Assembly: GCA_012961925.1 (NCBI GenBank)
Contig: DTYK01000182.1
Location: 1 to 8,036 of the forward strand
DNA: 8,036 nucleotides
Direction: 5' to 3'
Origin: Candidatus Latescibacterota bacterium
GTDB lineage: Bacteria; Latescibacterota; MVCY01; DTYK01
Positions within the stretch are counted from its first letter, which is position 1; each line of letters opens with the position of its first letter. Both the position numbers and the translations under genes were made by a program. The notes under the pieces were generated by a model. It was not told the origin of the DNA and made no database searches. It was given only the letters and a program-made list of their open reading frames with translations. This document shows, one piece after another, positions 1 to 6,221 of the stretch.

Positions 1-1
1 T

Positions 2-370
2 ACTTACGGCAGCCGATATGAGAGGGAAACGGCCAAACTTGCCTTCACATCTCTGGCAATAACGGGAGCGGTGACCGCTGGATTGAAGTATACGGTGAAC
101 CGCAGACGACCGGAAGGGAGCCATTCAAGGCTGAACTCGTCCTTTCCCTCAGGCCATGCCGCAGGCGCCTTCGCAATGGCCACCGTCCTTTCTTCACGCT
201 ATCCTGAATACCGGTTGTTCTTTTACCCCCTTGCGTCCCTCATAGCCCTGTCACGGGTCTATCTTGGAAGGCACTACCCGAGCGACGTGGTCGCTGGGGG
301 GCTTCTGGGTTATATTGGTTCGAAGATCCTCCTTCGCTTTGAGAAAGGGATATTGGAGCTTGAATTCTGA
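2..370 (+). CDS. PAP2-family membrane phosphatase, C-terminal part (5' end outside the window)
   Basis: The reading frame is open from the left edge, so the start codon lies upstream; 122 residues are visible before the TGA. All three PAP2 (type 2 phosphatidic acid phosphatase) signatures are present in order, numbering from the first visible residue: K29-x6-RP (R36-P37), PSGH at 49-52 with the catalytic-type His52, and SR-x5-H-x3-D with S84, R85, H91 and D95. Hydrophobic stretches lie around 13-28, 53-63, 73-84 and 96-108, as expected for a multi-pass membrane enzyme with its active site at the membrane face. Family members remove phosphate from lipid phosphates, undecaprenyl diphosphate or lipid A-type substrates; the substrate cannot be told from this part. 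A 154-nt gap separates it from argC, so it is probably a separate transcription unit. The family call is firm and the substrate is unknown. Confidence 0.92.
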   Translation, partial: TYGSRYERETAKLAFTSLAITGAVTAGLKYTVNRRRPEGSHSRLNSSFPSGHAAGAFAMATVLSSRYPEYRLFFYPLASLIALSRVYLGRHYPSDVVAGGLLGYIGSKILLRFEKGILELEF

Positions 371-384
371 ATCCACTGGATGAC

Positions 385-413
385 TTGACAAAGGGCCTTT
401 TTTTTGTTAACTT
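385..413 (+). promoter_or_regulatory. Possible sigma70-type promoter for the arg cluster (weak -10)
   Basis: A perfect TTGACA hexamer lies at 385-390. Seventeen bases downstream is TAACTT (408-413), which matches the -10 consensus at only three positions; TTAACT at 407-412 with a 16-nt spacer is equally poor. The spacer carries a run of eight or more T. The same bases can form a weak A/T-rich hairpin (385-392 with 403-410), so a weak terminator for the phosphatase gene is an alternative reading. It is the best -35 in the 154-nt gap before argC, but the poor -10 keeps confidence low. Confidence 0.3.
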
Positions 414-440
414 TAAGCGCTTGTTTCAATGAGACGGAGA

Positions 441-471
441 AGGCGACCCTCAATTAATACAGGTGTCGCCT
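441..471 (+). promoter_or_regulatory. Stem-loop in the argC 5' leader
   Basis: AGGCGAC (441-447) is exactly complementary to GTCGCCT (465-471). Three more pairs, CCT (448-450) with AGG (461-463), follow after one bulged T at 464, giving a 10-bp stem around a 10-nt A/T-rich loop (451-460). No T-run follows, so it is not an intrinsic terminator. It lies 54 nt before the argC start and could be a transcript structure or a protein-binding inverted repeat. I see no match to the E. coli-type ARG box. The repeat is seen directly; any regulatory role is inferred. Confidence 0.45.
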
Positions 472-524
472 CAGTTCATCTAACTCTTATGGAATAGGTC
501 TTACGTTCTCATGGAGGTCGTTCC

Positions 525-1562
525 ATGATAGAAGTCGGGGTCATCGGTGCAACAGGGTATACTGGGATAGAGCTCTTCTGGCTCTTGGCCCGACATCCTG
601 ATATCAAGGTGGCCTTCGTCACATCTGAGACGTATGCTGGCAAGTTCTTTTCGGATGTCTGTCCGGAACTCAAAGGGTTTGGAGACATCGTCCTGGATCC
701 CCTATCAGGTATTTCAACCCGGCACGTGGATCTGGTATTCTGCTGCCTTCCGCATGGGACATCGATGTCTGAGGTTCCGTCCTTTCTCGAGAGAGGCATC
801 AAGGTGATCGACCTCAGTGCCGACTTCAGACTTTCCAGCGCCGAAAGCTACAGTGCCTGGTATGAGGTTCGGCATTCAGCCCCTCAACTGCTGAAGGAGG
901 CTGTCTATGGGCTTCCTGAGGTCAATCGTGATACTATCTCAGAGGCCTCCCTTGTTGCAACCCCCGGCTGTTACCCGACCTCCGTGATCCTTGCTCTTGT
1001 CCCCCTCCTTGAGCGGGATCTGATAGATGAGACCGGAATCATTGTGGATTCCAAGTCAGGGGTGTCAGGGGCGGGTAGAAAGCCCTCCCTGAGGACGCAC
1101 TTCGTGGAGACAAATGAGAATTTCCTGCCTTATAGCCCCGGACATACCCACCGCCATATCGGGGAGATGGAAGAGCAGCTCAGCAAACTGAGTGGAAGAG
1201 AGTGCCGGATCGTTTTCACGCCCCACATCGTCCCCATGAACCGGGGTATCCTGTCAACCATCTATGTAAAGTTGATGCATGATCTTGGCCAGGAGGAAAT
1301 CCGGCAGATCTTCAAAGATCACTATGCAAAGGAACCCTTCATCAGGGTGCTCGAAGGGACGCTTCCGGAGACCAGATTCGTAGAGGGTACCAACTTCTGT
1401 GACATCGCAGTCATAAAAGTGGAGGGTACGGGCACACTGATCATCTTCTCAGCAATTGATAATCTCCTCAAAGGGGCTTCGGGCCAGGCCGTACAGAACA
1501 TGAATATAATGTTTGACCTTGAGGAGACGACAGGCCTTGCCCCTTTTAAATTGATTCAATAG
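525..1562 (+). CDS. argC: N-acetyl-gamma-glutamyl-phosphate reductase
   Basis: This cytoplasmic enzyme makes N-acetylglutamate semialdehyde from N-acetylglutamyl phosphate with NADPH, the third step of arginine synthesis. At 345 residues it has normal bacterial ArgC length. The N-terminal nucleotide-binding motif GATGYTG is at residues 8-14, followed by the conserved stretches FCCLPHG (72-78) and DLSADFRL (96-103). The catalytic cysteine is Cys149 in ATPGCYPT, then SGVSGAGR (178-185) and the conserved histidine block GHTHRH (206-211). The ATG is set by GGAGGT at 513-518, six bases upstream. It is the first gene of an argC-B-D-G cluster, 15 nt before argB. I see no missing catalytic residue. 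The GATGYTG/ATPGCYPT pattern is that of true ArgC, though the LysW-dependent LysY branch is related. Confidence 0.97.
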   Translation: MIEVGVIGATGYTGIELFWLLARHPDIKVAFVTSETYAGKFFSDVCPELKGFGDIVLDPLSGISTRHVDLVFCCLPHGTSMSEVPSFLERGIKVIDLSADFRLSSAESYSAWYEVRHSAPQLLKEAVYGLPEVNRDTISEASLVATPGCYPTSVILALVPLLERDLIDETGIIVDSKSGVSGAGRKPSLRTHFVETNENFLPYSPGHTHRHIGEMEEQLSKLSGRECRIVFTPHIVPMNRGILSTIYVKLMHDLGQEEIRQIFKDHYAKEPFIRVLEGTLPETRFVEGTNFCDIAVIKVEGTGTLIIFSAIDNLLKGASGQAVQNMNIMFDLEETTGLAPFKLIQ

Positions 1563-1577
1563 TCGCATGAAGAGAAA

Positions 1578-2486
1578 ATGGAAGAGTTCATCAAAAAAGC
1601 AGGTACGCTGATTGAGGCACTTCCTTATATCCGCTCCTTTAAGGGAAAGATCGTTGTGATCAAATGTGGCGGAAGCCTTATGTCGGAAGCTAAAGGAGGA
1701 TCGTTCGATCCGGATATTCCCATCTCTCAAAGTCCCTTGATCGATATAATCTTCATGCAGACCGTCGGAATGAGGCCGGTCGTTGTCCACGGGGGGAGGG
1801 AAGCGATCAGCAAACAGATGGAAAAGGCAGGGATCAAACCCAGGTTCACGGCCGGTCTGCGTGTTACCGACGAAGATACCATGAAGATAGTGGAGGAGAC
1901 ACTGCTCAACAGGGTGAACGTTGAGATCGTCGAGGCTATCGAAAGACTGGGGGGAAGGGGCGAGGGTATCTCAGCAAGAGGGGTGATGAGGGTTACAAAA
2001 CACCTCCCATGGGTAAAGGGAGCGAACGGAGAGAGGCGCCAGATAGACATAGGCTTTGTTGGCGATGTAGAGAGCGTTGACCCGGTCCCAATTCGAGACC
2101 TTTGTGAAGCTGGTGTCATCCCTGTTATAGCGCCCATTGGCTTGGGTCCTGACGGACATAGCTACAACGTCAACGCTGATATAGTCGCTGGAGAGATTGC
2201 AATAGCCCTGCAGGCGGAGAAGCTGGTCTTTCTGACGGATGTGATGGGAATCATGAAGGACCCTGAGGATCCTGATTCCCTAATATCAACTCTTAAGATA
2301 GATTCCATCGAAGGGATGATAGGTGAGGGGGTGATTTTGGGGGGGATGATCCCAAAGGTGAAAGCGGCCTTAAAGGCGGTACAGGCCGGCGTCCACAAGA
2401 CCCACATAATTGACGGAAGACTGCCTCATTCACTGCTACTGGAGATATTCACAGACAAAGGCATTGGAACCCAGATCGTCGAATAG
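1578..2486 (+). CDS. argB: Acetylglutamate kinase, probably arginine-sensitive type, with divergent phosphate-loop residues
   Basis: It phosphorylates N-acetylglutamate with ATP and belongs to the amino acid kinase family. Its 302 residues exceed the roughly 260 of the short E. coli enzyme. The extra N-terminal segment (about 1-22, likely helical) resembles the helix that lets hexameric NAGKs be feedback-inhibited by arginine, so inhibition is inferred. Visible motifs are IKCGGS (28-33, with Lys29), VVVHGG (68-73), GLRVTDE (93-99), YNVNAD (196-201, Asp201), GGMIPK (255-260, Lys260) and the C-terminal IIDGRLPHSLLLEIFT (277-292). Unusual points are that HGGG reads HGGR (Arg74), the usual KYGG is KCGG, SGKD is SARG (132-135), and residues 36-55 are longer than normal. 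The start is ATG with a weak GAAGAG site at 1569-1574, 15 nt after argC, so translational coupling is likely. The family is firm; kinetic normality is less certain. Confidence 0.94.
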   Translation: MEEFIKKAGTLIEALPYIRSFKGKIVVIKCGGSLMSEAKGGSFDPDIPISQSPLIDIIFMQTVGMRPVVVHGGREAISKQMEKAGIKPRFTAGLRVTDEDTMKIVEETLLNRVNVEIVEAIERLGGRGEGISARGVMRVTKHLPWVKGANGERRQIDIGFVGDVESVDPVPIRDLCEAGVIPVIAPIGLGPDGHSYNVNADIVAGEIAIALQAEKLVFLTDVMGIMKDPEDPDSLISTLKIDSIEGMIGEGVILGGMIPKVKAALKAVQAGVHKTHIIDGRLPHSLLLEIFTDKGIGTQIVE

Positions 2487-2520
2487 ATGTTGCAAGTAAG
2501 CTGTAACAGGAGAATTCCCA

Positions 2521-3780
2521 ATGTTATCTAAGGAGATAATAGACGACGAGAAGAAATACATTCTGCAGGTCTTTCCCCGGCCACCCTTTGTACTGGAGAG
2601 GGGGAATGGTATAAACCTCTTTGACATGGAGGGGAACCGTTATCTGGATTTTACCAGTGGGTTGTCCGTCAACGCCTTTGGATACGGAGCCTTCGATATA
2701 ATTGAGACAGTCAAACACCAGGCAGCCCAATTGATCCACTGTTCCAATCTCTTCTACTCAATACCCCAGGTACAACTGGCAAGGCTTCTCGTAGAGAACT
2801 CCTTTGCAGACAAAGTCTTCCTCTGTAATAGCGGCGCCGAGGCGATAGAGGCAGCCATCAAATTTGCCAGGAGATGGGGGAATATGGATCAAGGTGCAAT
2901 GTCAGATCCATCTCCTTCCGGGGCGGCTGTGGATAAGGGAGAAAGAGAACCTCCCACGACCAGATACGAGATCATTACGATGAGGAATTCTTTCCATGGA
3001 AGAACTTATGGAGCCCTCTCAGCAACGGGACAGCCAAAGCTCCAGAGGGATTTTGGGCCGATGCTGCCAGGATTTATCACTGCAGAGTTTAATAACCTCG
3101 ATTCTGTCCGGAAAGCCATCGGCAGTGAGACGTGCGCTGTCTTGGTCGAGCCTCTACAGGGTGAGGGTGGGGTCATTCCGGCAAGCCGGGAATTTCTTCA
3201 CGGCCTGCGCTGCTTATGTGACGAAAACAACCTGCTATTGATCTTCGATGAAGTCCAATTTGGCCTTGTCCGTTCCGGATCTGTTTTTGCCTATCAACAC
3301 TTCGATGTCGAACCCGATATAATGACCCTTGCCAAACCCCTTGGCGGTGGACTTCCGATCGGAGCTGTATTGATGAGGGAGAGGGTAGCACAGTACCTCG
3401 GGCCCGGCGACCATGGGACCACCTTTGGAGGAGGTCCCCTTGTTTGTGCTGTCGCCATTAAGGTGATGCAGAAACTCCTTAATCCCGAGCTCCTGCAACA
3501 GGTCCGGGCCAGGGGTGAATATCTGCATAGGCGTCTGAATCAGTTGAAGCAGAGACATCCCCAGATAAAAGAAGTGCGAGGGTTTGGCCTTATTGCGGGA
3601 GTTGTGACTGATTATCCAGCGAAGGCAGTTGCCGAAGAATTTAGAAAAAGGGGTGTCCTCGTCTGTACATCGGGTGAGAGAGTGGTCCGTCTTTTGCCCC
3701 CTTTGATCGTCCAGGAAAGCCACATCGATGAAGTGGTGGATATATTCGATGAGATCCTGAGACAGGGGGTGGAGCAATAA
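2521..3780 (+). CDS. argD: Acetylornithine aminotransferase with an in-frame internal insertion
   Basis: This is a class-III PLP-dependent aminotransferase converting N-acetylglutamate semialdehyde and glutamate to N-acetylornithine and 2-oxoglutarate; many ArgD enzymes also serve lysine synthesis. Motifs are NSGAEA (103-108, phosphate-binding), SFHGRT (157-162), GEGG (214-217), IFDEVQ (241-246, with Asp243 for the PLP nitrogen), LAKPLGGGLPIGA (270-282, with Schiff-base Lys272), GDHGTTFGG (296-304) and RLLPPL (390-395). At 419 residues it is slightly long: residues about 121-147, rich in Gly, Pro, Ser and acidic residues, separate the helix after NSGAEA from the RYEIITM strand, where most homologues have a short turn. 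The AKPL form of the lysine motif also occurs in plant-type acetylornithine transaminases. AGGAGA at 2508-2513 sets the ATG, 34 nt after argB. It could also accept other omega-amino donors, but the context favours arginine. Confidence 0.95.
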   Translation: MLSKEIIDDEKKYILQVFPRPPFVLERGNGINLFDMEGNRYLDFTSGLSVNAFGYGAFDIIETVKHQAAQLIHCSNLFYSIPQVQLARLLVENSFADKVFLCNSGAEAIEAAIKFARRWGNMDQGAMSDPSPSGAAVDKGEREPPTTRYEIITMRNSFHGRTYGALSATGQPKLQRDFGPMLPGFITAEFNNLDSVRKAIGSETCAVLVEPLQGEGGVIPASREFLHGLRCLCDENNLLLIFDEVQFGLVRSGSVFAYQHFDVEPDIMTLAKPLGGGLPIGAVLMRERVAQYLGPGDHGTTFGGGPLVCAVAIKVMQKLLNPELLQQVRARGEYLHRRLNQLKQRHPQIKEVRGFGLIAGVVTDYPAKAVAEEFRKRGVLVCTSGERVVRLLPPLIVQESHIDEVVDIFDEILRQGVEQ

Positions 3781-3896
3781 AAACGGGTCTTTTCCTCTGT
3801 CTCCAGGTATGGGCGAGAAAGACACCGTCTATTCCCCGAATAATGTGGTAGGCACTCAGAAAGATCAGCAGATTATGCGTTATTAAGGAGAAGAGC
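3781..3896 (+). other. argD-argG spacer, at the place argF often occupies
   Basis: This 116-nt gap is the largest inside the arginine cluster. In many bacteria argF lies between argD and argG, but no piece of an ornithine carbamoyltransferase can be read here. It contains a 25-codon ATG reading frame (3809-3886) whose TAA overlaps the AAGGAG ribosome site of argG; it has only a poor upstream ribosome site and no recognisable sequence. I see no clear terminator or promoter, so read-through from argD into argG is plausible. Confidence 0.5.
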
Positions 3897-5168
3897 ATGA
3901 GAGAAAAGGTTGTATTGGCATACTCAGGTGGGCTGGATACTTCGGTTTCCATCAGGTGGATTCAGGAAAACTACGGTATGGATGTGATAACCCTGACCGT
4001 TGACCTGGGTCAGGGCAAAGACCTCGATGGCATAAGGGACAAGGCACTTTCGGCGGGCGCTTGTAAAGCCGTCGTGATAGATGCGAGGGAGATCTTTGTC
4101 AAATACTTCGTCTTTCCGGCCCTTCAGGCAGGGGCCATCTATGAAGGTGAATATCCATTGGCCACTGCTCTGGGACGTCCGCTGATTGCTAAACTGCTGG
4201 TTGACGTAGCAGAACATGAAGGGGCCGTGGCTGTGGCCCACGGCTGTACAGGAAAGGGAAACGATCAGGTCCGCTTCGACGTATCGATCCACATGCTGGC
4301 TCCAGGTCTCAGGATCATAGCCCCCGCAAGGGAATGGAAGATGTCGCGTGCCGAAGAGATCGAATACGCACGGAAGCGCGATATTCCAGTTCCCTCGACA
4401 GAAGGTAGTCCCTACAGCATAGATCAGAACCTCTGGGGGAGGAGCATCGAGGCGGGAGTTCTGGAGGACCCCTGGGTTGAACCTCCGGAAGAGGTTTATG
4501 AATGGACGGTCAGCGCTGACCGGGCACCTGATCAGCCCCAGTACGTGGAGATCAGCTTTGAGAAAGGGATCCCTGTCGCCCTGGACTCGACCCCCATAAC
4601 TGGAGTAGATCTAACCTTAAAGATAAACAGTATCGCAGGCCAACACGGTATCGGACGGATCGATCACCTGGAAAATAGGCTGGTGGGCATAAAATCCAGG
4701 GAGATATATGAAGCCCCAGCAGCCACAGTTCTCCACAGGGCCCATCAGGCCCTGGAGGACCTCACTCTCTCCAAGGATACAGCTCGTTTCAAAAGCATTG
4801 TCTCAAGGGAATATTCTGACTTAATTTATAATGGGCTGTGGTTCTCCGCCCTGCATCGTGACCTCCGTGCATTTGTCCTCAGCAGCCAGCAATATGTGAC
4901 GGGTACTATTCGAATGAAGCTCTTCAAGGGTGTCTGTAGTGTCGTCGGACGCCGGTCACCCTATTCGCTCTACAGCTTACCCCTTGCAACCTACGGTCAG
5001 GATGACCAGTTTGACCATGATGCTGCTCCCGGATTTATTAAGATCCATGCTCTACCCCATTTGACCCAGGCAAAAACGCAGTCATTCCAGCAGAAGCCAA
5101 TGCCCGAGGCGTCACCTTCCATTATCCCTCCCAAGATCGGGAAAGAATCCATAAAAACAGCTAAATGA
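3897..5168 (+). CDS. argG: Argininosuccinate synthase
   Basis: It condenses citrulline and aspartate with ATP to give argininosuccinate, AMP and pyrophosphate, the second-last step of arginine synthesis, in the cytoplasm. The N-terminal ATP pyrophosphatase motif AYSGGLDTS is at residues 8-16, YEGEYPL at 82-88, and AHGCTGKGNDQVRFD, with its substrate-binding residues, at 114-128. GIGRIDHLENR (251-261) and GIKSREIYEAPA (264-275) follow. The visible sequence matches the usual bacterial (type 1) ArgG rather than the longer E. coli type. At 423 residues it is about 20 longer than usual; the excess is a Pro/Lys/Ser-rich tail after the GFIKIHALP motif (379-387) with no recognisable domain. AAGGAG at 3885-3890 sets the ATG. 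Neither argF nor argH accompanies it, so its substrate must come from, and its product go to, enzymes encoded elsewhere. Confidence 0.97.
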   Translation: MREKVVLAYSGGLDTSVSIRWIQENYGMDVITLTVDLGQGKDLDGIRDKALSAGACKAVVIDAREIFVKYFVFPALQAGAIYEGEYPLATALGRPLIAKLLVDVAEHEGAVAVAHGCTGKGNDQVRFDVSIHMLAPGLRIIAPAREWKMSRAEEIEYARKRDIPVPSTEGSPYSIDQNLWGRSIEAGVLEDPWVEPPEEVYEWTVSADRAPDQPQYVEISFEKGIPVALDSTPITGVDLTLKINSIAGQHGIGRIDHLENRLVGIKSREIYEAPAATVLHRAHQALEDLTLSKDTARFKSIVSREYSDLIYNGLWFSALHRDLRAFVLSSQQYVTGTIRMKLFKGVCSVVGRRSPYSLYSLPLATYGQDDQFDHDAAPGFIKIHALPHLTQAKTQSFQQKPMPEASPSIIPPKIGKESIKTAK

Positions 5169-5169
5169 A

Positions 5170-5266
5170 ATTGGGGATGGGTTCATATTTCTCCTCTGCG
5201 GTAACGCAATAAACCCAATAACGCAAAGACCGATAGGACGGGGTTTTTCATCCCTGCGGACTTTGC
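5170..5266 (+). other. Spacer with several alternative stem-loops between argG and iclR
   Basis: GCAAAG (5223-5228) pairs with CTTTGC (5261-5266), with inner pairs CCG (5230-5232) to CGG (5257-5259) and AGG (5235-5237) to CCT (5253-5255): an interrupted stem of about 12 bp. A small TGCG-GTAA-CGCA hairpin lies at 5197-5208. CCC at 5214-5216 can join three exclusive stems: ATTGGG 5170-5175, GGGTT 5179-5183, or GGGTTT 5241-5246. The last is followed by two more T, a poor match to a terminator. Termination after argG is expected here, but no textbook intrinsic terminator is visible. Confidence 0.35.
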
Positions 5267-5323
5267 TCTCATACGCCCCTACACGAATGATATGACCCAG
5301 ACGACAGCCCGTTCAATTTTGTC

Positions 5324-5352
5324 TTGATTTTTGTACAACAATGTTGTATATA
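5324..5352 (+). promoter_or_regulatory. Promoter of the iclR-thiolase-CoA-transferase group
   Basis: TTGATT (5324-5329) and TATATA (5347-5352) are separated by exactly 17 bases, each matching the sigma70-type consensus at four of six positions. Overlapping -10 choices (5349-5354, or TATAAC at 5351-5356) are also possible. The start codon of the regulator gene is 21 nt beyond the -10. The spacer and -10 are covered by palindromic half-sites, as expected of a repressed, self-regulated promoter. Confidence 0.6.
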
Positions 5353-5359
5353 TAACAAC
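5334..5359. promoter_or_regulatory. Overlapping palindromic operator, likely for the adjacent IclR-family regulator
   Basis: TACAAC (5334-5339) and GTTGTA (5343-5348) form a perfect 15-bp palindrome around AAT. The same GTTGT (5343-5347) also pairs with ACAAC (5355-5359) across seven bases, forming a second, overlapping dyad. Three half-sites therefore alternate in orientation across the promoter spacer and -10, and a further AACAAC overlaps the last one. IclR-family proteins bind palindromes as dimers of dimers and often regulate their own gene. The binding partner is inferred from position only. Confidence 0.6.
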
Positions 5360-5373
5360 AACGGGGTGATGAT

Positions 5374-6171
5374 ATGGCATCTGAGGTAGAGGTTCGGCGG
5401 GAGGCGCCTAAGATTATTCAGTCCTTGGACAAGGGTCTTGCTCTTCTCGATTTTCTGGCCGCTGAGGGGAGGAGTGTGGGCTTGAGCGAGCTGGCCAGGA
5501 AGTTTGGCTGGGATAAGAGCGGGGTGTTCAGGTTGTTGTCCACGATGGTCAGGAGGGGTTACGTCGAGCAGGATCCCCAGAGCGGGAGGTACAGGCTGGG
5601 CCTGAGGGTCCTGGAACTGGCGGGTGTCCTGAGCAGATCCCTTGATATCAGGGTCCAGGCAGCGCCAACCCTTGAAGCGCTGGCGCTCAACAGTCGTGAG
5701 ACATCCCACCTTGCCGTCCTCAGACAGGGTGAAGTGTTGATCATAGATCAACAGAGCAGTCCGGAGATGATAGCGGCTAACACCTTTGTTGGAATGAGGG
5801 AACCCGCCCATTGTACGGCTCTTGGGAAAGTACTTCTGGCCTTCCTGTCGGAGGAGAAGCTGGATGATCTCATTGAGGGCAAAGGGTTGCGCCGGTACAC
5901 GGGAAGGACGATAGTCCGCGCTGATGATCTGAAACGGCATTTAGCGAAGGTCCGTGAGGATGGTTATGCCTTTGACAATGAGGAGTACGATGTGGGGGTG
6001 AGGTGTCTGGCGGCTCCTGTGAGGAACAGTGATGGGAAGGTGGTTGCCGCAGTCGGTATCTCCGGGCCTGCAAGCAGGCTAACGTTTGATCAGTTGGAGC
6101 GCTACGCCGCATTGGTGAAGGCAGCCTCTGAAGAGGTGTCCGGCAGGTTGGGATACCATAGGAACGCGTAG
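5374..6171 (+). CDS. IclR-family transcriptional regulator
   Basis: This is a 265-residue, full-length IclR-type protein. The N-terminal winged helix-turn-helix spans about residues 13-75: IQSLDKGLALLDFL, then the helix pair SVGLSELARKFGWDKSGVFRLL (34-55) and the wing YVEQDPQSGRYRLG (63-76). The C-terminal effector-binding domain (about 90-258) has the family hallmarks HCTALGKVLLAFL (146-158), GYAFDNEEYDVGVRCLAAPV (197-216) and AVGISGPASRL (226-236). The ATG at 5374 is set by GGGGTGAT at 5363-5370; an ATG at 5369 runs into a stop within a few codons. It sits 50 nt before a thiolase gene on the same strand, so it probably controls the thiolase/CoA-transferase operon and itself through the palindromes upstream. 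Such regulators commonly respond to aromatic or organic acids; the ligand cannot be told here. Confidence 0.93.
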   Translation: MASEVEVRREAPKIIQSLDKGLALLDFLAAEGRSVGLSELARKFGWDKSGVFRLLSTMVRRGYVEQDPQSGRYRLGLRVLELAGVLSRSLDIRVQAAPTLEALALNSRETSHLAVLRQGEVLIIDQQSSPEMIAANTFVGMREPAHCTALGKVLLAFLSEEKLDDLIEGKGLRRYTGRTIVRADDLKRHLAKVREDGYAFDNEEYDVGVRCLAAPVRNSDGKVVAAVGISGPASRLTFDQLERYAALVKAASEEVSGRLGYHRNA

Positions 6172-6209
6172 CTTCTGTGGCAGAGCATGTGGACGTAGAT
6201 AGATAGCAT

Positions 6210-6216
6210 GGAGGTG
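6210..6216 (+). promoter_or_regulatory. Ribosome binding site fixing the GTG start of the thiolase
   Basis: GGAGGTG lies five bases before GTG 6222. The nearby ATG at 6208 is in another frame and meets TGA after nine codons, so the GTG is the sound choice; it places the conserved KAVIVSAVRTAVGRFGG thiolase opening at residue 3. Confidence 0.8.
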
Positions 6217-6221
6217 GACCG

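Noticed and set aside
391..405. AAAGGGCCTTT followed by a T-run as an intrinsic terminator for the phosphatase gene
   Set aside because: The stem would be only 3-5 bp with a 1-5 nt loop, too weak for a convincing terminator.
421..475. ARG box (ArgR operator) ahead of argC
   Set aside because: No sequence close to the TGAAT-N4-ATTCA type is present; the A/T-rich loop CAATTAATAC is only a superficial resemblance.
3235..3825. Long antisense reading frame (196 codons) opposite argD
   Set aside because: It lies over the well-conserved aminotransferase gene, has no recognisable domain and follows the codon bias of the sense gene.
3781..3896. Remnant of argF between argD and argG
   Set aside because: None of the three frames shows ornithine carbamoyltransferase motifs such as STRT or HPCQ.
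5269..5940. Antisense frame of 223 codons covering the iclR promoter and most of iclR
   Set aside because: The sense strand has a complete IclR protein with good start signals; the antisense translation is low in recognisable motifs and rich in Pro/Gln/His, as for a shadow frame.
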